The notes under the pieces were generated by a model. That model did no database searches and was not told where the DNA came from. It worked only from the letters and a program-made list of their open reading frames with translations. A DNA stretch of 64,000 nt, taken from the NCBI RefSeq assembly GCF_020179835.1, contig NZ_JAIUDA010000005.1:186001-250000 (forward strand), in the 5' to 3' direction. Below are positions 42,030 through 52,043 of this stretch, piece by piece (positions within the stretch are counted from its first letter, which is position 1; each line of letters begins with the position of its first letter). The translations under genes were made by a program, and so were the position numbers. This DNA comes from Pantoea sp. alder81. GTDB taxonomy: Bacteria > Pseudomonadota > Gammaproteobacteria > Enterobacterales > Enterobacteriaceae.

Positions 42030-43070
42030 TCACTGTATTAATCGTTCTACATCACGCCGTCGTTTACGGTAATCGGCGGGCGTTTCACCATACTGTTTAC
42101 GGAACCAGGAAATAAGATGGGAAGCATCAGAAAAACCGCATGATTTCGCGACACTATTAATACTCACATTACTGCTGGTCATTAATTTGCGCGCATGCTC
42201 CAGCCGCATTTTGCGCCAGTGTACGGCCGCGGTATCACCGGTGCTGTGTAAAAATGCCTGGTTCAGCTGACGAAGGTTGATCTGCATGGCATGCGTCAGG
42301 GTTTGCAACGGTTCAGGAGAGGACAGGTGCTGCTGCATATACGCAACGGTGCGCTTTACCAACTCGTCATCGTAGTTTTTCAACTCCCCGCCCATGCTGG
42401 AACGTGCTGTGGTGACTTGCCGCTTTTTACTCTCCTCCATCAGCAGGTACTTCTGCACTTTCTTCGCCCGCAACTCACCACAGTGCTGCAGGATGATATC
42501 CATTGCCAGGTCGCGAGCGGTACCGACCGGGCAGGATATTACCCCACCGTCACTCAGGTAGGTTTGATCGATCACCGGCGTCACCGAAGGGAAGCGTTGG
42601 CGAAATTCATCGCGCGTCGTGAAGTGAATCGCACACTTCTTACCTTCCAGCAAACCTGCCTGAGCGGCCATAAAAGTCGCGCTGCACAAGGTAATGATGG
42701 GAATACGTCGCGCCTGTAACGATCGCATCGCCTCCAGCAGCCACGCTGGCGAATCGCGCGTCTCATCAAGCAGGCCACCGGCAAACACCACGTAATCCCA
42801 CTGATCGTGCAGGTTAAAAGACGCAGTCGGGGTAATCTGCAAGCCACAGCTGGATGTCACCGGCTGATTCTCGCAGCTCATCCACTCCCACTGACAGAAA
42901 ATCTGGCGGCTGAGGAAAGACACATCCGCCGCAAAGCGGATGGGTTCGATCAGTTCAGACACACAGTGCAGCGTGAATTTGTTGATCAGCACAAAGCCGA
43001 TGCGAATGTCAGGCCGCAGCGGCAATGCCTGTTCGTCAGTGGTCGGATTCGGATAATTGTCCATCTCCAC
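42030..43070 (-). CDS. GlxA family transcriptional regulator (DJ-1-like domain plus AraC helix-turn-helix)
   Basis: A 346-residue regulator. The N-terminal half has the DJ-1/PfpI-like fold with DYVVFAGGLLDE and a Cys elbow ITLCSATFMAAQAGLL near residue 132. The C-terminal half is an AraC double helix-turn-helix near residues 235-335, with INSVAKSCGFSDASHLISWFRK. Relatives such as GbdR, CdhR and SouR sense glycine betaine, carnitine or sarcosine. It lies six bases after purU at the end of the sarcosine oxidase operon, so it probably responds to a methylated glycine and controls this operon. The ligand is inferred only from context. Confidence 0.9.
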   Translation of the reverse strand: MEMDNYPNPTTDEQALPLRPDIRIGFVLINKFTLHCVSELIEPIRFAADVSFLSRQIFCQWEWMSCENQPVTSSCGLQITPTASFNLHDQWDYVVFAGGLLDETRDSPAWLLEAMRSLQARRIPIITLCSATFMAAQAGLLEGKKCAIHFTTRDEFRQRFPSVTPVIDQTYLSDGGVISCPVGTARDLAMDIILQHCGELRAKKVQKYLLMEESKKRQVTTARSSMGGELKNYDDELVKRTVAYMQQHLSSPEPLQTLTHAMQINLRQLNQAFLHSTGDTAAVHWRKMRLEHARKLMTSSNVSINSVAKSCGFSDASHLISWFRKQYGETPADYRKRRRDVERLIQ

Positions 43071-43076
43071 CGCACC

Positions 43077-43943
43077 TTACCGTGAGAACACCACGGTGCG
43101 ATTTTCATACAGGAACACTCTGCGCTCGGCATAACACGAGACCGCATGAGCCAGCGTTAAGCGCTCGATATCGCGCCCTTTGTCCACCAGATCGTCGGCG
43201 TAATCTGCATGACTGACGACCTCGACTTTTTGGCTGATGATCGGCCCTTCATCGAGATCTTCATTGATGAAGTGCGCAGTAGCCCCCACCAGCTTCACGC
43301 CCTTGTCATAGGCCTGATGATAAGGTTTGGCCCCTTTGAATCCGGGTAACAAGGAGTGATGGATATTGATTGCACGACCCGACAGCTTCTGACACATCTC
43401 CGCCGACATCACCTGCATGTAACGCGCCAGCACCACCAGTTCCGCTCCGGTGTCCTGCACCACCTGCCAGATTTGTTGCTCCTGTTCCGCACGATTCGCC
43501 GCCGAGACCGGGAAATAGTGGTAAGGCAAACCATGCCAGGCCACGATGGGCTCCAGCAACGGATGGTTGGAGATCACCGCTTTGATATCGATGGCCAGCT
43601 TACCGGCGCGATGGCGATATAACAGATCGTTGAGACAGTGATCGGTTTTCGACACCATAATCACCACCGGCACTTTATAGCCGGGTTCGGTGAGTTCGAA
43701 CGACATGTCAAAGTCAGCCGCGCGCGTGCTGAATTCATCACGAAATGCCGCTGCATCAAAGCTTTCTGTCTGCGGTTCGAACACGGTACGAATGAAAAAT
43801 CGCTGCGCACATTTGTCATCAAAACTGTGCTGCTCATTAATGTAACAACGCTGTTCTTTAAGAAAGCGCGTTACCACGTCCACGCTGCCCAGTTTACTCG
43901 GGCATTGCGCGGTCAAAATCCAGTTGGCATTGCTACGACTCAT
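43077..43943 (-). CDS. purU: Formyltetrahydrofolate deformylase
   Basis: A 288-residue enzyme that hydrolyses 10-formyl-tetrahydrofolate to formate and tetrahydrofolate. An N-terminal ACT domain (residues 8-85) would sense methionine and glycine. The formyltransferase domain follows, with the catalytic Asn-His-Asp set in INIHHSLLP, ATAHFINED and DLDEGPIIS. It lies after soxG, so formyl groups made from sarcosine methyl groups can be removed as formate. An 81-base gap separates it from soxG and contains a small GCGGTG/CACCGC hairpin (43980-44001), which may lower expression relative to the sox genes. A second purU copy may exist elsewhere in the genome. Confidence 0.95.
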   Translation of the reverse strand: MSRSNANWILTAQCPSKLGSVDVVTRFLKEQRCYINEQHSFDDKCAQRFFIRTVFEPQTESFDAAAFRDEFSTRAADFDMSFELTEPGYKVPVVIMVSKTDHCLNDLLYRHRAGKLAIDIKAVISNHPLLEPIVAWHGLPYHYFPVSAANRAEQEQQIWQVVQDTGAELVVLARYMQVMSAEMCQKLSGRAINIHHSLLPGFKGAKPYHQAYDKGVKLVGATAHFINEDLDEGPIISQKVEVVSHADYADDLVDKGRDIERLTLAHAVSCYAERRVFLYENRTVVFSR

Positions 43944-44024
43944 AAAAGACCCTCACATCATTGGCAACTGAGCCGAATGGCGGTGACCCTCAGGCCACCG
44001 CGTCAAATTGGCGACGATGTCCTA

Positions 44025-44663
44025 TCAGGACAGCACGGTAATGCCATATTCCGCGCCGGCATCCAGCAGCCAGCGATAGCTGTAGTCCGCAAAACTGCGG
44101 CGCACCACCAGCTCCCAGCGATCTTCCGTTGGGCGACGCAGGATCACCGTAACAGTGGCAAAACAGGTCATCACACCTTTGCCTGCCGGGAAGTTTTGCG
44201 GGTGAACGTCATACACCACCGATTTTTTCAGCAGATTGATCGCCTGATCACCACGCAGCTCCAGCAAGGTTTGGCCGCCGCCAATGTTCACAATTGCGTA
44301 ATGTGCATCGCCGAGCGCAGCACGTAACTGCTGCTCAATCGCATACTCTTCACCCTGCGGCACAATCAGCAGCCACTCATCCGGTGACATCCATTGAGCG
44401 CTATATTCTCCAGCTTGCGTCAGAGATAAGGGCTGAGCGGGCAAAGAGAGATGCAACACGGCGCGCAGCGCCTTATCCATCTCGATTGCCGATCCGCGCA
44501 GCGTCAGATGACCGAGGTCAGCACGCTCGCGCAGTGTGATATCAGAGGCGCCCGCTCCAGTAGGAACACCTGTTTTGATATAGCTCCACACCAGCGGAGA
44601 TTCGCCCACCAGCGGCGTCGCGGGATGTGTATTAAAGAGGTTGGCAGTGAGGGTCTCAGACAT
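44025..44663 (-). CDS. soxG: Sarcosine oxidase, gamma subunit
   Basis: A 212-residue subunit related to the folate-binding GCV_T/YgfZ fold, with WMSPDEWLLIVPQGEE in the first half and GGGQTLLELRGDQAINLLKK in the middle, typical of SoxG. It belongs to the heterotetrameric enzyme that oxidises sarcosine to glycine and moves the methyl group to tetrahydrofolate as 5,10-methylene-THF, with hydrogen peroxide as a by-product. The ATG at 44663 (MSETLTANL) follows GGAGAG and overlaps the soxA end by eight bases. The frame runs 78 bases further upstream, but that lies inside soxA and is not needed. Confidence 0.93.
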   Translation of the reverse strand: MSETLTANLFNTHPATPLVGESPLVWSYIKTGVPTGAGASDITLRERADLGHLTLRGSAIEMDKALRAVLHLSLPAQPLSLTQAGEYSAQWMSPDEWLLIVPQGEEYAIEQQLRAALGDAHYAIVNIGGGQTLLELRGDQAINLLKKSVVYDVHPQNFPAGKGVMTCFATVTVILRRPTEDRWELVVRRSFADYSYRWLLDAGAEYGITVLS

Positions 44664-47600
44664 TCTGGCGCTCTCCTTTGGGATCGATAAAGACGGAGCT
44701 AACAATTTTGGCTTCTGTGAATTGACCATCTGAACTGGCAAGCCAGACGGTTTCGCCCATGCGGTGATGTCCGCGTGTCACCACGGCCATGGCAAAGCCG
44801 CTGTCTAGCGTCGGACTGTAGTAACTGGAGGTGACGTGGCCATACATCGGCACGGGGATCGCGTGCTGCGGATCGAACACCACCTGCGCCCCCTCTTCCA
44901 GTACCACTTTGGGATCTTTCGGTAACAGCCCCACCAGCTGTTTACGATCCTCGCGCAGCACATCGGATCGCGTGTGCGATCGTTTGCCGATCCACGAGAA
45001 CGGTTTGTCGTTGCCCACACACCACTCCATGCCGAGATCGTGCGGTGTCATCGAACCGTCGGTGTCCTGACCGCCAATGATGAACCCCTTCTCCGCACGC
45101 AACACGTGCATAGTTTCCGTCCCATAAGGGGTGAGGTTGTATTTCTTGCCATGCGCGAACAGTACCTGCCAGACATGCAATGCATAGTTGGCTTGCACGT
45201 TGATTTCATACGCCAGTTCGCCGGTGAACGAGATGCGGAACACGCGGGCCGGAACATCCGCTACCTTGCCTTCACGCCAGTCCATAAATTTAAAGCTGTC
45301 ACGCGCCAAATCGATATCACTGAATTCCGCCAGCAGTTCGCGGGCTTTCGGTCCGGTAACAGTGATGGTGGCCCAGTGATCGGTGACCGAATTGAAGTAA
45401 ACCTGCAGTTCCGGCCATTCGGTTTGATGCCAGAGTTCCAGCCACTCCAGTACGGTAGCGGCATTGCCGGTGCTGGTGGTCATCAGGAAGTGATTCTGGC
45501 CGAGGCAGCTGGTGGTACCGTCATCAAACACCATGCCATCATCGCGGCACATCAGGCCATAGCGCACACGGCCCACCGGCAGTTTGGCCCACTTGTTGGT
45601 GTAGACGCGTTCGAGGAATTCACGCGCATCCGGCCCCTGAATGTCGATTTTGCCGAGGGTTGAGGCATCGAGTACGCCGACGCTTTCTCGCACTGCGCGA
45701 CATTCACGCACTACCGCCTGATGCATTGTTTCCAGTTGGCCATTGACGCGCTGCGGGAAGTACCATGGGCGCTTCCACTGCCCGACATCCTCGAACATCG
45801 CGCCATTTTCCACGTGCCATTGATGCAGCGCGGTATAGCGTTCCGGCTGGAACAGTTCGTTGCAGTGGCGTCCGGTTACCGCGCCAAAGGCTACAGGCGT
45901 GTAGTTAGGGCGGAACATGGTGGTGCCGACCTCAGGAATGCTGCGGTTCAATACGCGCGCCGCAATCGCCAGTCCATTGATATTGCCCAGTTTGCCCTGA
46001 TCGGTGCCGAACCCCATGACAGTGTAACGTTTGATATGCTCAATCGATTCAAAGCCTTCACGTGTTGCCAGCTCAATGGAGGCGGCCGTTACGTCGTTCT
46101 GCAAATCGACAAATTGTTTCGGTGCACGCATGGTGGTTTTGAGGTGTGGCACCTGATACAGCGCCAGCGCCGGACCATCGCGACGCGCCCGTGTTTGCGG
46201 TAGCGCCATCGGCTGAGGTGTGCCTCCGGTCTCTTCAGCGGCACGTTTGCCCGCCTCGAAACCGCTGCTGAGCACGTCAGGCAAGCTATAGATGCCCTGC
46301 GCGCCTCCCACTACCATCATCCCTTTGACCTGCGGCGCCACAAAACCGAGAATATCGTCGCGCCACTGAGGACGCCCGCCGGTATGTGACGCAAGATGGA
46401 TGACCGGACTGTAGCCGCCAGAGCTGGCGACGGTGTCGCACACTAGACGCGTGGCGCTACCGACCAACACAAAGCTTTCACTGTTGATGCGGGCGATATC
46501 GACACTGCGCACGCGCGTTGCGCCCTGCGCCTCAATCACCGCACTGCCGGTCATGATGGTGATACCTTTGAGGCGCGCCTGTTTGACTAACTCGCCGTCC
46601 GGACTCGGGCGCGCATCGGCAATTGCCACCACTTCACGCCCGCTCTCCAGCCAGTCCAGCGCGGCGCGGTAGCCGTCATCATTGCTGGTGGAGACCACCA
46701 GTTTGTTGCCCGGCACGACGCCGTAGCGATGGATATAAGTGGAAACCGCACCCGCCAGATAGTTACCGGGAATATCGTTGCCGCTGTACACCAATGGACG
46801 CTCATGCGCGCCGGTGGCCAGTACTACCCGTCCGGCACGCACCCGGTGCATACGTTGACGCGCCTGTTTGTGCCCCTTGATGACTGGCGCGGTGATCGAC
46901 AAGTGATCGGTGCGACGCTCAAGTAGAGTGACAAAGTTATGGTCGTGATAGCCGTTGGCGGTGGTTTTTGCCAGCAGCTGCACATTGTCCAGCGCCTGCA
47001 AGGTTTGCAGGACATCGCGTGCCCACAGCGCAGCGCCTTTCTCATCAATGATTTCGCGGCTGTCGAGCAGGCTGCCGCCCATCTCTTCCTGCTCATCCAC
47101 CAGAATCACGCGCACGCCACTGCGCCCTGCGGCCAGCGCCGCAGCGAGTCCGGCTGGGCCAGCGCCAATCACCAGCACATCGCAGTGCTGATTGAAGTGA
47201 TCATAAATATCGGGATCGGCGACGGTTGGGCTACGACCCAGACCGGCACCTTTACGAATGTATTTTTCGTAGGTTTTCCACATTGATGCCGGCTGTTTGA
47301 AGGTTTTGTAGTAAAAACCTGGCGGCATAAAGCGCCCACCGATTTTACCTACCACGCCCATCAAATCGCGATCGACGTTGGGCCAGCCGTTGGTGCTGGC
47401 GGCTTCCAGACCCTGATAGAGTGCTTGCTGAGTGGCACGCACGTTGGGGATCTGTTCCTGCTCTGCGCCACCGAGCTGTACGACGGCGTTCGGCTCTTCC
47501 GCACCAGCCGCAACAATGCCGCGTGGTCGGGAGTATTTGAAGCTGCGATTGACCACATCAATGCCATTGGCAATCAGGGCTGATGCCAGGGTGTCCCCGA

Positions 47601-47694
47601 CAAAACCTTCCAGCGTTTTACCATTGAAGGTGAAGTTGATTTTGCGGCTGCGATCGATACGACCGCCCTGTTTGAGGCGATTAACCTGGCTCAT
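44656..47694 (-). CDS. soxA: Sarcosine oxidase, alpha subunit
   Basis: A 1012-residue subunit of heterotetrameric sarcosine oxidase. An N-terminal 2Fe-2S-like Fer2_4 fold (residues 15-105) is followed by a nucleotide-binding fold with VIGAGPAGLAAALAAG at residues 175-190 for NAD, a middle SoxA_A3 helical domain (MGFGTDQGKLGNINGLA), and a C-terminal aminomethyltransferase-like folate domain (GVLDASTLGKIDIQGPDAREFLERV). The length agrees with the family. It overlaps soxD by four bases and soxG by eight. It binds folate and, with SoxB, channels the methylene group. Confidence 0.96.
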   Translation of the reverse strand: MSQVNRLKQGGRIDRSRKINFTFNGKTLEGFVGDTLASALIANGIDVVNRSFKYSRPRGIVAAGAEEPNAVVQLGGAEQEQIPNVRATQQALYQGLEAASTNGWPNVDRDLMGVVGKIGGRFMPPGFYYKTFKQPASMWKTYEKYIRKGAGLGRSPTVADPDIYDHFNQHCDVLVIGAGPAGLAAALAAGRSGVRVILVDEQEEMGGSLLDSREIIDEKGAALWARDVLQTLQALDNVQLLAKTTANGYHDHNFVTLLERRTDHLSITAPVIKGHKQARQRMHRVRAGRVVLATGAHERPLVYSGNDIPGNYLAGAVSTYIHRYGVVPGNKLVVSTSNDDGYRAALDWLESGREVVAIADARPSPDGELVKQARLKGITIMTGSAVIEAQGATRVRSVDIARINSESFVLVGSATRLVCDTVASSGGYSPVIHLASHTGGRPQWRDDILGFVAPQVKGMMVVGGAQGIYSLPDVLSSGFEAGKRAAEETGGTPQPMALPQTRARRDGPALALYQVPHLKTTMRAPKQFVDLQNDVTAASIELATREGFESIEHIKRYTVMGFGTDQGKLGNINGLAIAARVLNRSIPEVGTTMFRPNYTPVAFGAVTGRHCNELFQPERYTALHQWHVENGAMFEDVGQWKRPWYFPQRVNGQLETMHQAVVRECRAVRESVGVLDASTLGKIDIQGPDAREFLERVYTNKWAKLPVGRVRYGLMCRDDGMVFDDGTTSCLGQNHFLMTTSTGNAATVLEWLELWHQTEWPELQVYFNSVTDHWATITVTGPKARELLAEFSDIDLARDSFKFMDWREGKVADVPARVFRISFTGELAYEINVQANYALHVWQVLFAHGKKYNLTPYGTETMHVLRAEKGFIIGGQDTDGSMTPHDLGMEWCVGNDKPFSWIGKRSHTRSDVLREDRKQLVGLLPKDPKVVLEEGAQVVFDPQHAIPVPMYGHVTSSYYSPTLDSGFAMAVVTRGHHRMGETVWLASSDGQFTEAKIVSSVFIDPKGERQNV

Positions 47695-48059
47695 GATGCG
47701 CCTCCGGCCTGCACTTTCACATTCTCATTGGCCGCTTCTCGTGCTTCCTGGCGCACCGGTAAGGTCACCACGTCCGCCTGCACACTTTTGCCTGGCAGCT
47801 CACCAATTTTGTAGGTTTCCAGAATCTCGTAGGTCACCGTATTGCGCGTGATATTGAAGAATTTACGGCAGCCTACCGCGTGCACCCAGAGTTCGTGATG
47901 CACGCCGCGTGGATTATCACGGAAGAACAAATAATCGCCCCACTCTTCGTCACTGCAGGCTTCCGGATCTTTCGGGCGCGCCAGATGTGCCGGGCCTTTA
48001 GCATGAAACTCTTCTTCTTCGCGATGCTCCTGGCACCACGGACAATAAATATGAAACAT
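47691..48059 (-). CDS. soxD: Sarcosine oxidase, delta subunit
   Basis: A 122-residue zinc protein, the smallest subunit of heterotetrameric sarcosine oxidase. The zinc site is visible as Cys6-x-x-Cys9 (YCPWC), His60 and Cys64 (WVHAVGCRKFF), which fits the known delta-subunit pattern. The RGVHHELWVH segment is typical. The C-terminus is longer than in many delta subunits (about 100 residues), ending in a charged tail. It lies 23 bases after soxB and overlaps soxA by four bases. Confidence 0.94.
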   Translation of the reverse strand: MFHIYCPWCQEHREEEEFHAKGPAHLARPKDPEACSDEEWGDYLFFRDNPRGVHHELWVHAVGCRKFFNITRNTVTYEILETYKIGELPGKSVQADVVTLPVRQEAREAANENVKVQAGGAS

Positions 48060-48082
48060 GTTGTCTTTCTCCCGAACAATAA

Positions 48083-49333
48083 TCAGTGCGCAACGGCCGC
48101 AGCGCCGTGCTCATCCACCAGAGCGCCGGTGTGGAAACGGTCAATAGAGAACGGCGCCGCCAGAGGATGCATCTCACGTTTAGCCAGACTGGCGGCAAAC
48201 ACGTGTGCCGATCCCGGTGTCGCTTTGAAGCCGCCGGTGCCCCAGCCGCAGTTGAAATAGAGGCCGTTCACCTTGGTTTTCGAGATGATCGGGCTGGCAT
48301 CTGGCGTGGTATCCACAATGCCGCCCCACTGGCGGTTCATGCGTACGCGCGAGAAGGCCGGGAACATCTCAACAATTGCCTGCAGGGTGTGTTCGATAAT
48401 CGGATAGCTGCCGCGCTGGCCGTAACCGGTGTAACCATCAATGCCCGCACCAATCACCAGATCGCCTTTGTCGGACTGGCTGATGTAGCCGTGTACGTGG
48501 TTCGACATCACAACTGTATTCACCACCGGCTTGAGTGGCTCGGAGACCAGCGCCTGCAAAGGATGTGACTCCAGCGGCAGTTTGATACCGGCCATATTAG
48601 CCAGCACGCCCGAGTTACCCGCCACCACGCAGCCCACAGTCTTCGCTTCGATATCACCGCGATTGGTGTGCACGCCGTAAATCTGGCCATCGCGGATCAT
48701 CAGGCCGGTCACTTCTGTTTGTTGCAGGATATCCACACCATGCGCGTCTGCGCCGCGAGCAAAGCCCCACGCTACCGCATCATGGCGCGCCACACCGCCG
48801 CGCGGTTGCCATGAAGCGCCCATGATTGGGAAACGTGCGCGGGCAGAGCAATCCAGCAGCGGTTCAAGATCCAACACGCCGCGTGCATCCAGCACTTCTC
48901 CGTCAATGCCATTCAGGCGGTTGGCGTTGACGCGGCGCTGGATATCACGCATGTCCTGCAGGGTGTGCCCGAGGTTCAGTACGCCACGCTGCGAAAACAT
49001 CACGTTGTAGTTCAGCTCCTGCGTCAGCCCTTCCCACAGTTTCACCGAGTGTTCGAACAGTGCGGCGGCTTCATCCCACAGATAATTTGAGCGCACGATG
49101 GTGGTATTACGCGCGGTGTTACCGCCGCCCAGCCAGCCTTTTTCGATCACAGCGACGTTACGGATACCAAACTCTTTTGCCAGGTAATAAGCCGTACCCA
49201 GGCCATGTCCACCCCCGCCGATGATGATGACGTCGTAGGACTTCTTCGGCGTGGGATTGCGCCACATGCGCTGCCAGTTTTCGTGATAACTCAGTCCGTG
49301 GCTAATCAGCCCGAAACCAGAAAAACGTTGCAT
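48083..49333 (-). CDS. soxB: Sarcosine oxidase, beta subunit
   Basis: A 416-residue DAO-family flavoprotein. The FAD motif is [20 protein letters not shown] near residues 35-53, and [11 protein letters not shown] follows. The segment [14 protein letters not shown] includes His184, which matches the position of the His that carries covalent FMN in studied heterotetrameric enzymes. The C-terminal segment [15 protein letters not shown] contacts FAD. It holds the amine-oxidation site and partners SoxA. It is the second gene of the operon after glyA, with a 41-base gap, and precedes soxD. Confidence 0.96.
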   Translation of the reverse strand: MQRFSGFGLISHGLSYHENWQRMWRNPTPKKSYDVIIIGGGGHGLGTAYYLAKEFGIRNVAVIEKGWLGGGNTARNTTIVRSNYLWDEAAALFEHSVKLWEGLTQELNYNVMFSQRGVLNLGHTLQDMRDIQRRVNANRLNGIDGEVLDARGVLDLEPLLDCSARARFPIMGASWQPRGGVARHDAVAWGFARGADAHGVDILQQTEVTGLMIRDGQIYGVHTNRGDIEAKTVGCVVAGNSGVLANMAGIKLPLESHPLQALVSEPLKPVVNTVVMSNHVHGYISQSDKGDLVIGAGIDGYTGYGQRGSYPIIEHTLQAIVEMFPAFSRVRMNRQWGGIVDTTPDASPIISKTKVNGLYFNCGWGTGGFKATPGSAHVFAASLAKREMHPLAAPFSIDRFHTGALVDEHGAAAVAH

Positions 49334-49374
49334 ACTCGTCTCCTAAAACTCCCGGCCTGAGCCGGGAAAAATGG

Positions 49375-50676
49375 TCAGGCAATGGCTTTTTTGGCGATAG
49401 CCTGTGGTGAATGCTCGCCATACACCGGATGTCTGGCACACAGCTCTGAAACGTTGAAACGCACCCAGGCTTCGATGTTGTCGCTGTTCTGTTTCAGCGC
49501 CAGCACATCGAGGATGTCGCAAATCCAGCCCGCCAGGGTTTCGCACTCTTTCTCGCCAAAGCCTCGCGTGGTCACCGCAGGCGTGCCGATGCGTAAACCG
49601 GAGGTGACAAACGGGCTTTGCGGATCGTTAGGCACAGAGTTTTTATTTACGGTGATATGCGCGCGACCCAGTGCGGCATCGGCTTCTTTACCCGTAATTT
49701 CCTGACCGATCAGCGAGACCAGGAACAGATGGTTATCGGTGCCGCCAGACACCACGTCGTAACCGCGTTTGATGAACACTTTCGCCATGGTTTTGGCGTT
49801 ATCGATAACCTTGGCCTGGTAGTGAATGAAGTCCTGCTCCATCGCCTCACGGAAGGCCATCGCTTTGGCGGCAATCACGTGCATCAATGGGCCGCCCTGC
49901 TGGCCGGGGAACACCGCAGAGTTGAGTTTTTTGTACAGTGCTTCATCACCGTTCGCCGAAAGAATCAGGCCACCGCGCGGGCCGCGCAGGGTTTTGTGGG
50001 TGGTAGTGGTTACCACATGTGCATGCGGTAACGGATTGGGATAACAGCGCGCGGCCACCAGACCCGCCACATGCGCCATATCCACCATCAGCCAGGCACC
50101 GACGCTATCGGCGATTTCGCGGAAGCGTTTCCAGTCAACAATGCGTGAATAAGCAGAGAAACCGGCCACAATCAGTTTCGGCTGGTGCTCCTTTGCCAGG
50201 CGTTCAACTTCCTGATAATCAATCTCACCGGTTTCGGCATTCAAACCGTATTGCACGGCGTTGTAGTGCTTACCCGAGACATTCGGCGCGGCGCCATGGG
50301 TTAAGTGACCGCCGTGCGCCAGGCTCATGCCCAGAATGGTGTCACCGGGTTTGATCAACGCCATAAACACGGCGGCGTTCGCCTGAGCACCTGAATGAGG
50401 CTGCACGTTGGCGTAATCTGCACCAAACAGCAGGCAGGCACGCTCAATGGCTAAACGTTCGATGGTGTCGACATGTTCGCAGCCACCGTAATAGCGTTTT
50501 CCCGGATAGCCTTCAGCATATTTGTTTGTCAGCTGGCTGCCCTGCAGGGACATCACCTGGGAGCTGGCATAATTTTCTGAGGCGATTAATTCGATATGTG
50601 TTTCCTGTCGGACCAGCTCACCCACTACGGCGGCAAACAGCTGTGGATCGGCACTGTTCAAATCGTTTGCATTCAT
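49375..50676 (-). CDS. glyA: Serine hydroxymethyltransferase (operon copy)
   Basis: A 433-residue PLP enzyme that interconverts serine and glycine with tetrahydrofolate. The Schiff-base Lys lies in [15 protein letters not shown] near residue 230, and other conserved text includes [31 protein letters not shown] and FPGQQGG. The ATG at 50676 follows GAGGGTG; the TTG at 50709 is rejected. As the first gene of the sox operon it would combine the glycine and methylene-THF made by sarcosine oxidase into serine. The enterobacterial housekeeping glyA is normally found beside hmp or purine genes, so this is probably a second copy. Confidence 0.95.
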   Translation of the reverse strand: MNANDLNSADPQLFAAVVGELVRQETHIELIASENYASSQVMSLQGSQLTNKYAEGYPGKRYYGGCEHVDTIERLAIERACLLFGADYANVQPHSGAQANAAVFMALIKPGDTILGMSLAHGGHLTHGAAPNVSGKHYNAVQYGLNAETGEIDYQEVERLAKEHQPKLIVAGFSAYSRIVDWKRFREIADSVGAWLMVDMAHVAGLVAARCYPNPLPHAHVVTTTTHKTLRGPRGGLILSANGDEALYKKLNSAVFPGQQGGPLMHVIAAKAMAFREAMEQDFIHYQAKVIDNAKTMAKVFIKRGYDVVSGGTDNHLFLVSLIGQEITGKEADAALGRAHITVNKNSVPNDPQSPFVTSGLRIGTPAVTTRGFGEKECETLAGWICDILDVLALKQNSDNIEAWVRFNVSELCARHPVYGEHSPQAIAKKAIA

Positions 50677-50972
50677 TGCTACACCCTCATCATCAGGATT
50701 GGTGGCCAAATTCAGTACGTTTTCACACTACTGAATATCGCTGGGTGCAAGCTTGAACGTTTGCGACATTTAATATGACAAAATCGCGACAACCTTTATT
50801 TATCAATGAGTTAATTTTTGAAGGTGATTTGTATTGTTTGAGGTACATCACGATTAAATAAGAAAATGTGATGTCTGAGTAGGGATGATTGAGCAGTGCG
50901 GGATGAAATATTTATTAAAATCAATGGGTAATCATTAGATGTTTACAGGAGGACAAAGCGAGGGCGTTAAAA
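50677..50972. other. Promoter region of the glyA-sox operon
   Basis: About 296 bases between the end of the upstream GlxA-type regulator and the glyA start, AT-rich and with no obvious gene. It should hold the operon promoter and the binding sites of one or both GlxA-type regulators. A clean palindrome or glycine-riboswitch-like fold was not recognised by eye. Confidence 0.45.
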
Positions 50973-52025
50973 TCAACGCCCTTCAATCGCGCTATCAATA
51001 TGAATAAAGAATGGATCGACATGCTGCTGATCGCGCAATGCCGCCTGCTTGCGTGCCAGGCTGGGAGGATAACCAAAAGCATCGCGGAAATGACGGGAAA
51101 AATGCGCGGTATCGGAGAAACCACAGCGCTCGCCAATTTCTGTCACTGTCTTCGCGCTGTACAGCAGCAGCCATAAACCGTAACGCAATCGTAAATCACG
51201 TGCGAAGCGTTGCGGACTGACACCCAGCTCATCTTTGAATTTACGCTCAATATTCCGGCGTGAGGTATTGAGGCGCTGAGCGAGTTGCTCAACCGAAATC
51301 ACCTCGCCCATATGTTGGGAGATCACATCAACGGCACTGCGCACCATGCGATCTTTTATTTTTTCGAAGATCACCGGCTGCGGCTGCGGATGATGCGTGG
51401 TGCGCGCTTCATCAATCAGCATGATATGCAGACTTTTTATCGCCCATGCGCGGCCCAGATGGCGTTCAATCAGGTGCGCGGCAACATCTGCCGCCGCCAC
51501 CCCACCCGCACAGGTGATCAGTTTGCCTTCATCGACAAAGATGCGATCCGCCACCGGCGTGATATCGGGAAAACGCCGCTGTAAATCACCATGGTGATAC
51601 CAGCTCACGCAACACTGTTTTCCCTTCATGACGCCAGCCTGAATCAATGCAAAGACGCCGGTGCATAAGCCGACCAATGGCGTGCCAAACTGCGCGGCAA
51701 GGCGAATATAATCCAGCGCGCGATGGTCGGTTTTGTCCTTCTCATCCTGCACCCCGCCAATCACCACGATGTAGTCAAAATGTTCCGGATTCTTCAGGGC
51801 TTCACAGGGTGAAATCACTGCACCACAGCTTGAGGTGGCTTCGCTGCCTGAGCTGGACATAAACGTCCAGCTACAGCGCAACTGACGGCTACGATCGCCT
51901 TCGTCGGCGGCGAGGCGCAGGCAGTCAACAAATGCGGCGAACGGCAGCAGCGTAAAGCGGTTCAGCAGGACGAAACCGACCGACAACGGCGTCGCCTGTT
52001 CATTGGGTTTGTTACGGGAATTCAT
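50973..52025 (-). CDS. GlxA family transcriptional regulator, probable activator of the sox operon
   Basis: A 350-residue regulator of the same type as the one at 42030, but clearly divergent in sequence. The DJ-1-like half includes FDYIVVIGGVQDEKDK and the Cys elbow VGLCTGVFALIQAGV, with CAGGVAAADVAAHLIERHLG after it. The AraC double helix-turn-helix lies near residues 235-335 (ISVEQLAQRLNTSRRNIERKF, VTEIGERCGFSDTAHFSRHFRD). It sits directly upstream of the glyA-sox promoter region on the same strand. By family and place, it is a GbdR- or SouR-type sensor of betaine, dimethylglycine or sarcosine. Ligand not shown. Confidence 0.9.
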   Translation of the reverse strand: MNSRNKPNEQATPLSVGFVLLNRFTLLPFAAFVDCLRLAADEGDRSRQLRCSWTFMSSSGSEATSSCGAVISPCEALKNPEHFDYIVVIGGVQDEKDKTDHRALDYIRLAAQFGTPLVGLCTGVFALIQAGVMKGKQCCVSWYHHGDLQRRFPDITPVADRIFVDEGKLITCAGGVAAADVAAHLIERHLGRAWAIKSLHIMLIDEARTTHHPQPQPVIFEKIKDRMVRSAVDVISQHMGEVISVEQLAQRLNTSRRNIERKFKDELGVSPQRFARDLRLRYGLWLLLYSAKTVTEIGERCGFSDTAHFSRHFRDAFGYPPSLARKQAALRDQQHVDPFFIHIDSAIEGR

Positions 52026-52043
52026 GGCAAGATCCTCTTTCCA

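Noticed and set aside
44974-45663. A 229-codon open frame antisense to soxA.
   Set aside because: It lies wholly inside soxA, has no recognisable domain or ribosome site, and reflects the codon bias of the real gene.
50677-50972. Possible glycine riboswitch ahead of glyA.
   Set aside because: No conserved glycine-aptamer core or downstream terminator/antiterminator pair could be recognised.
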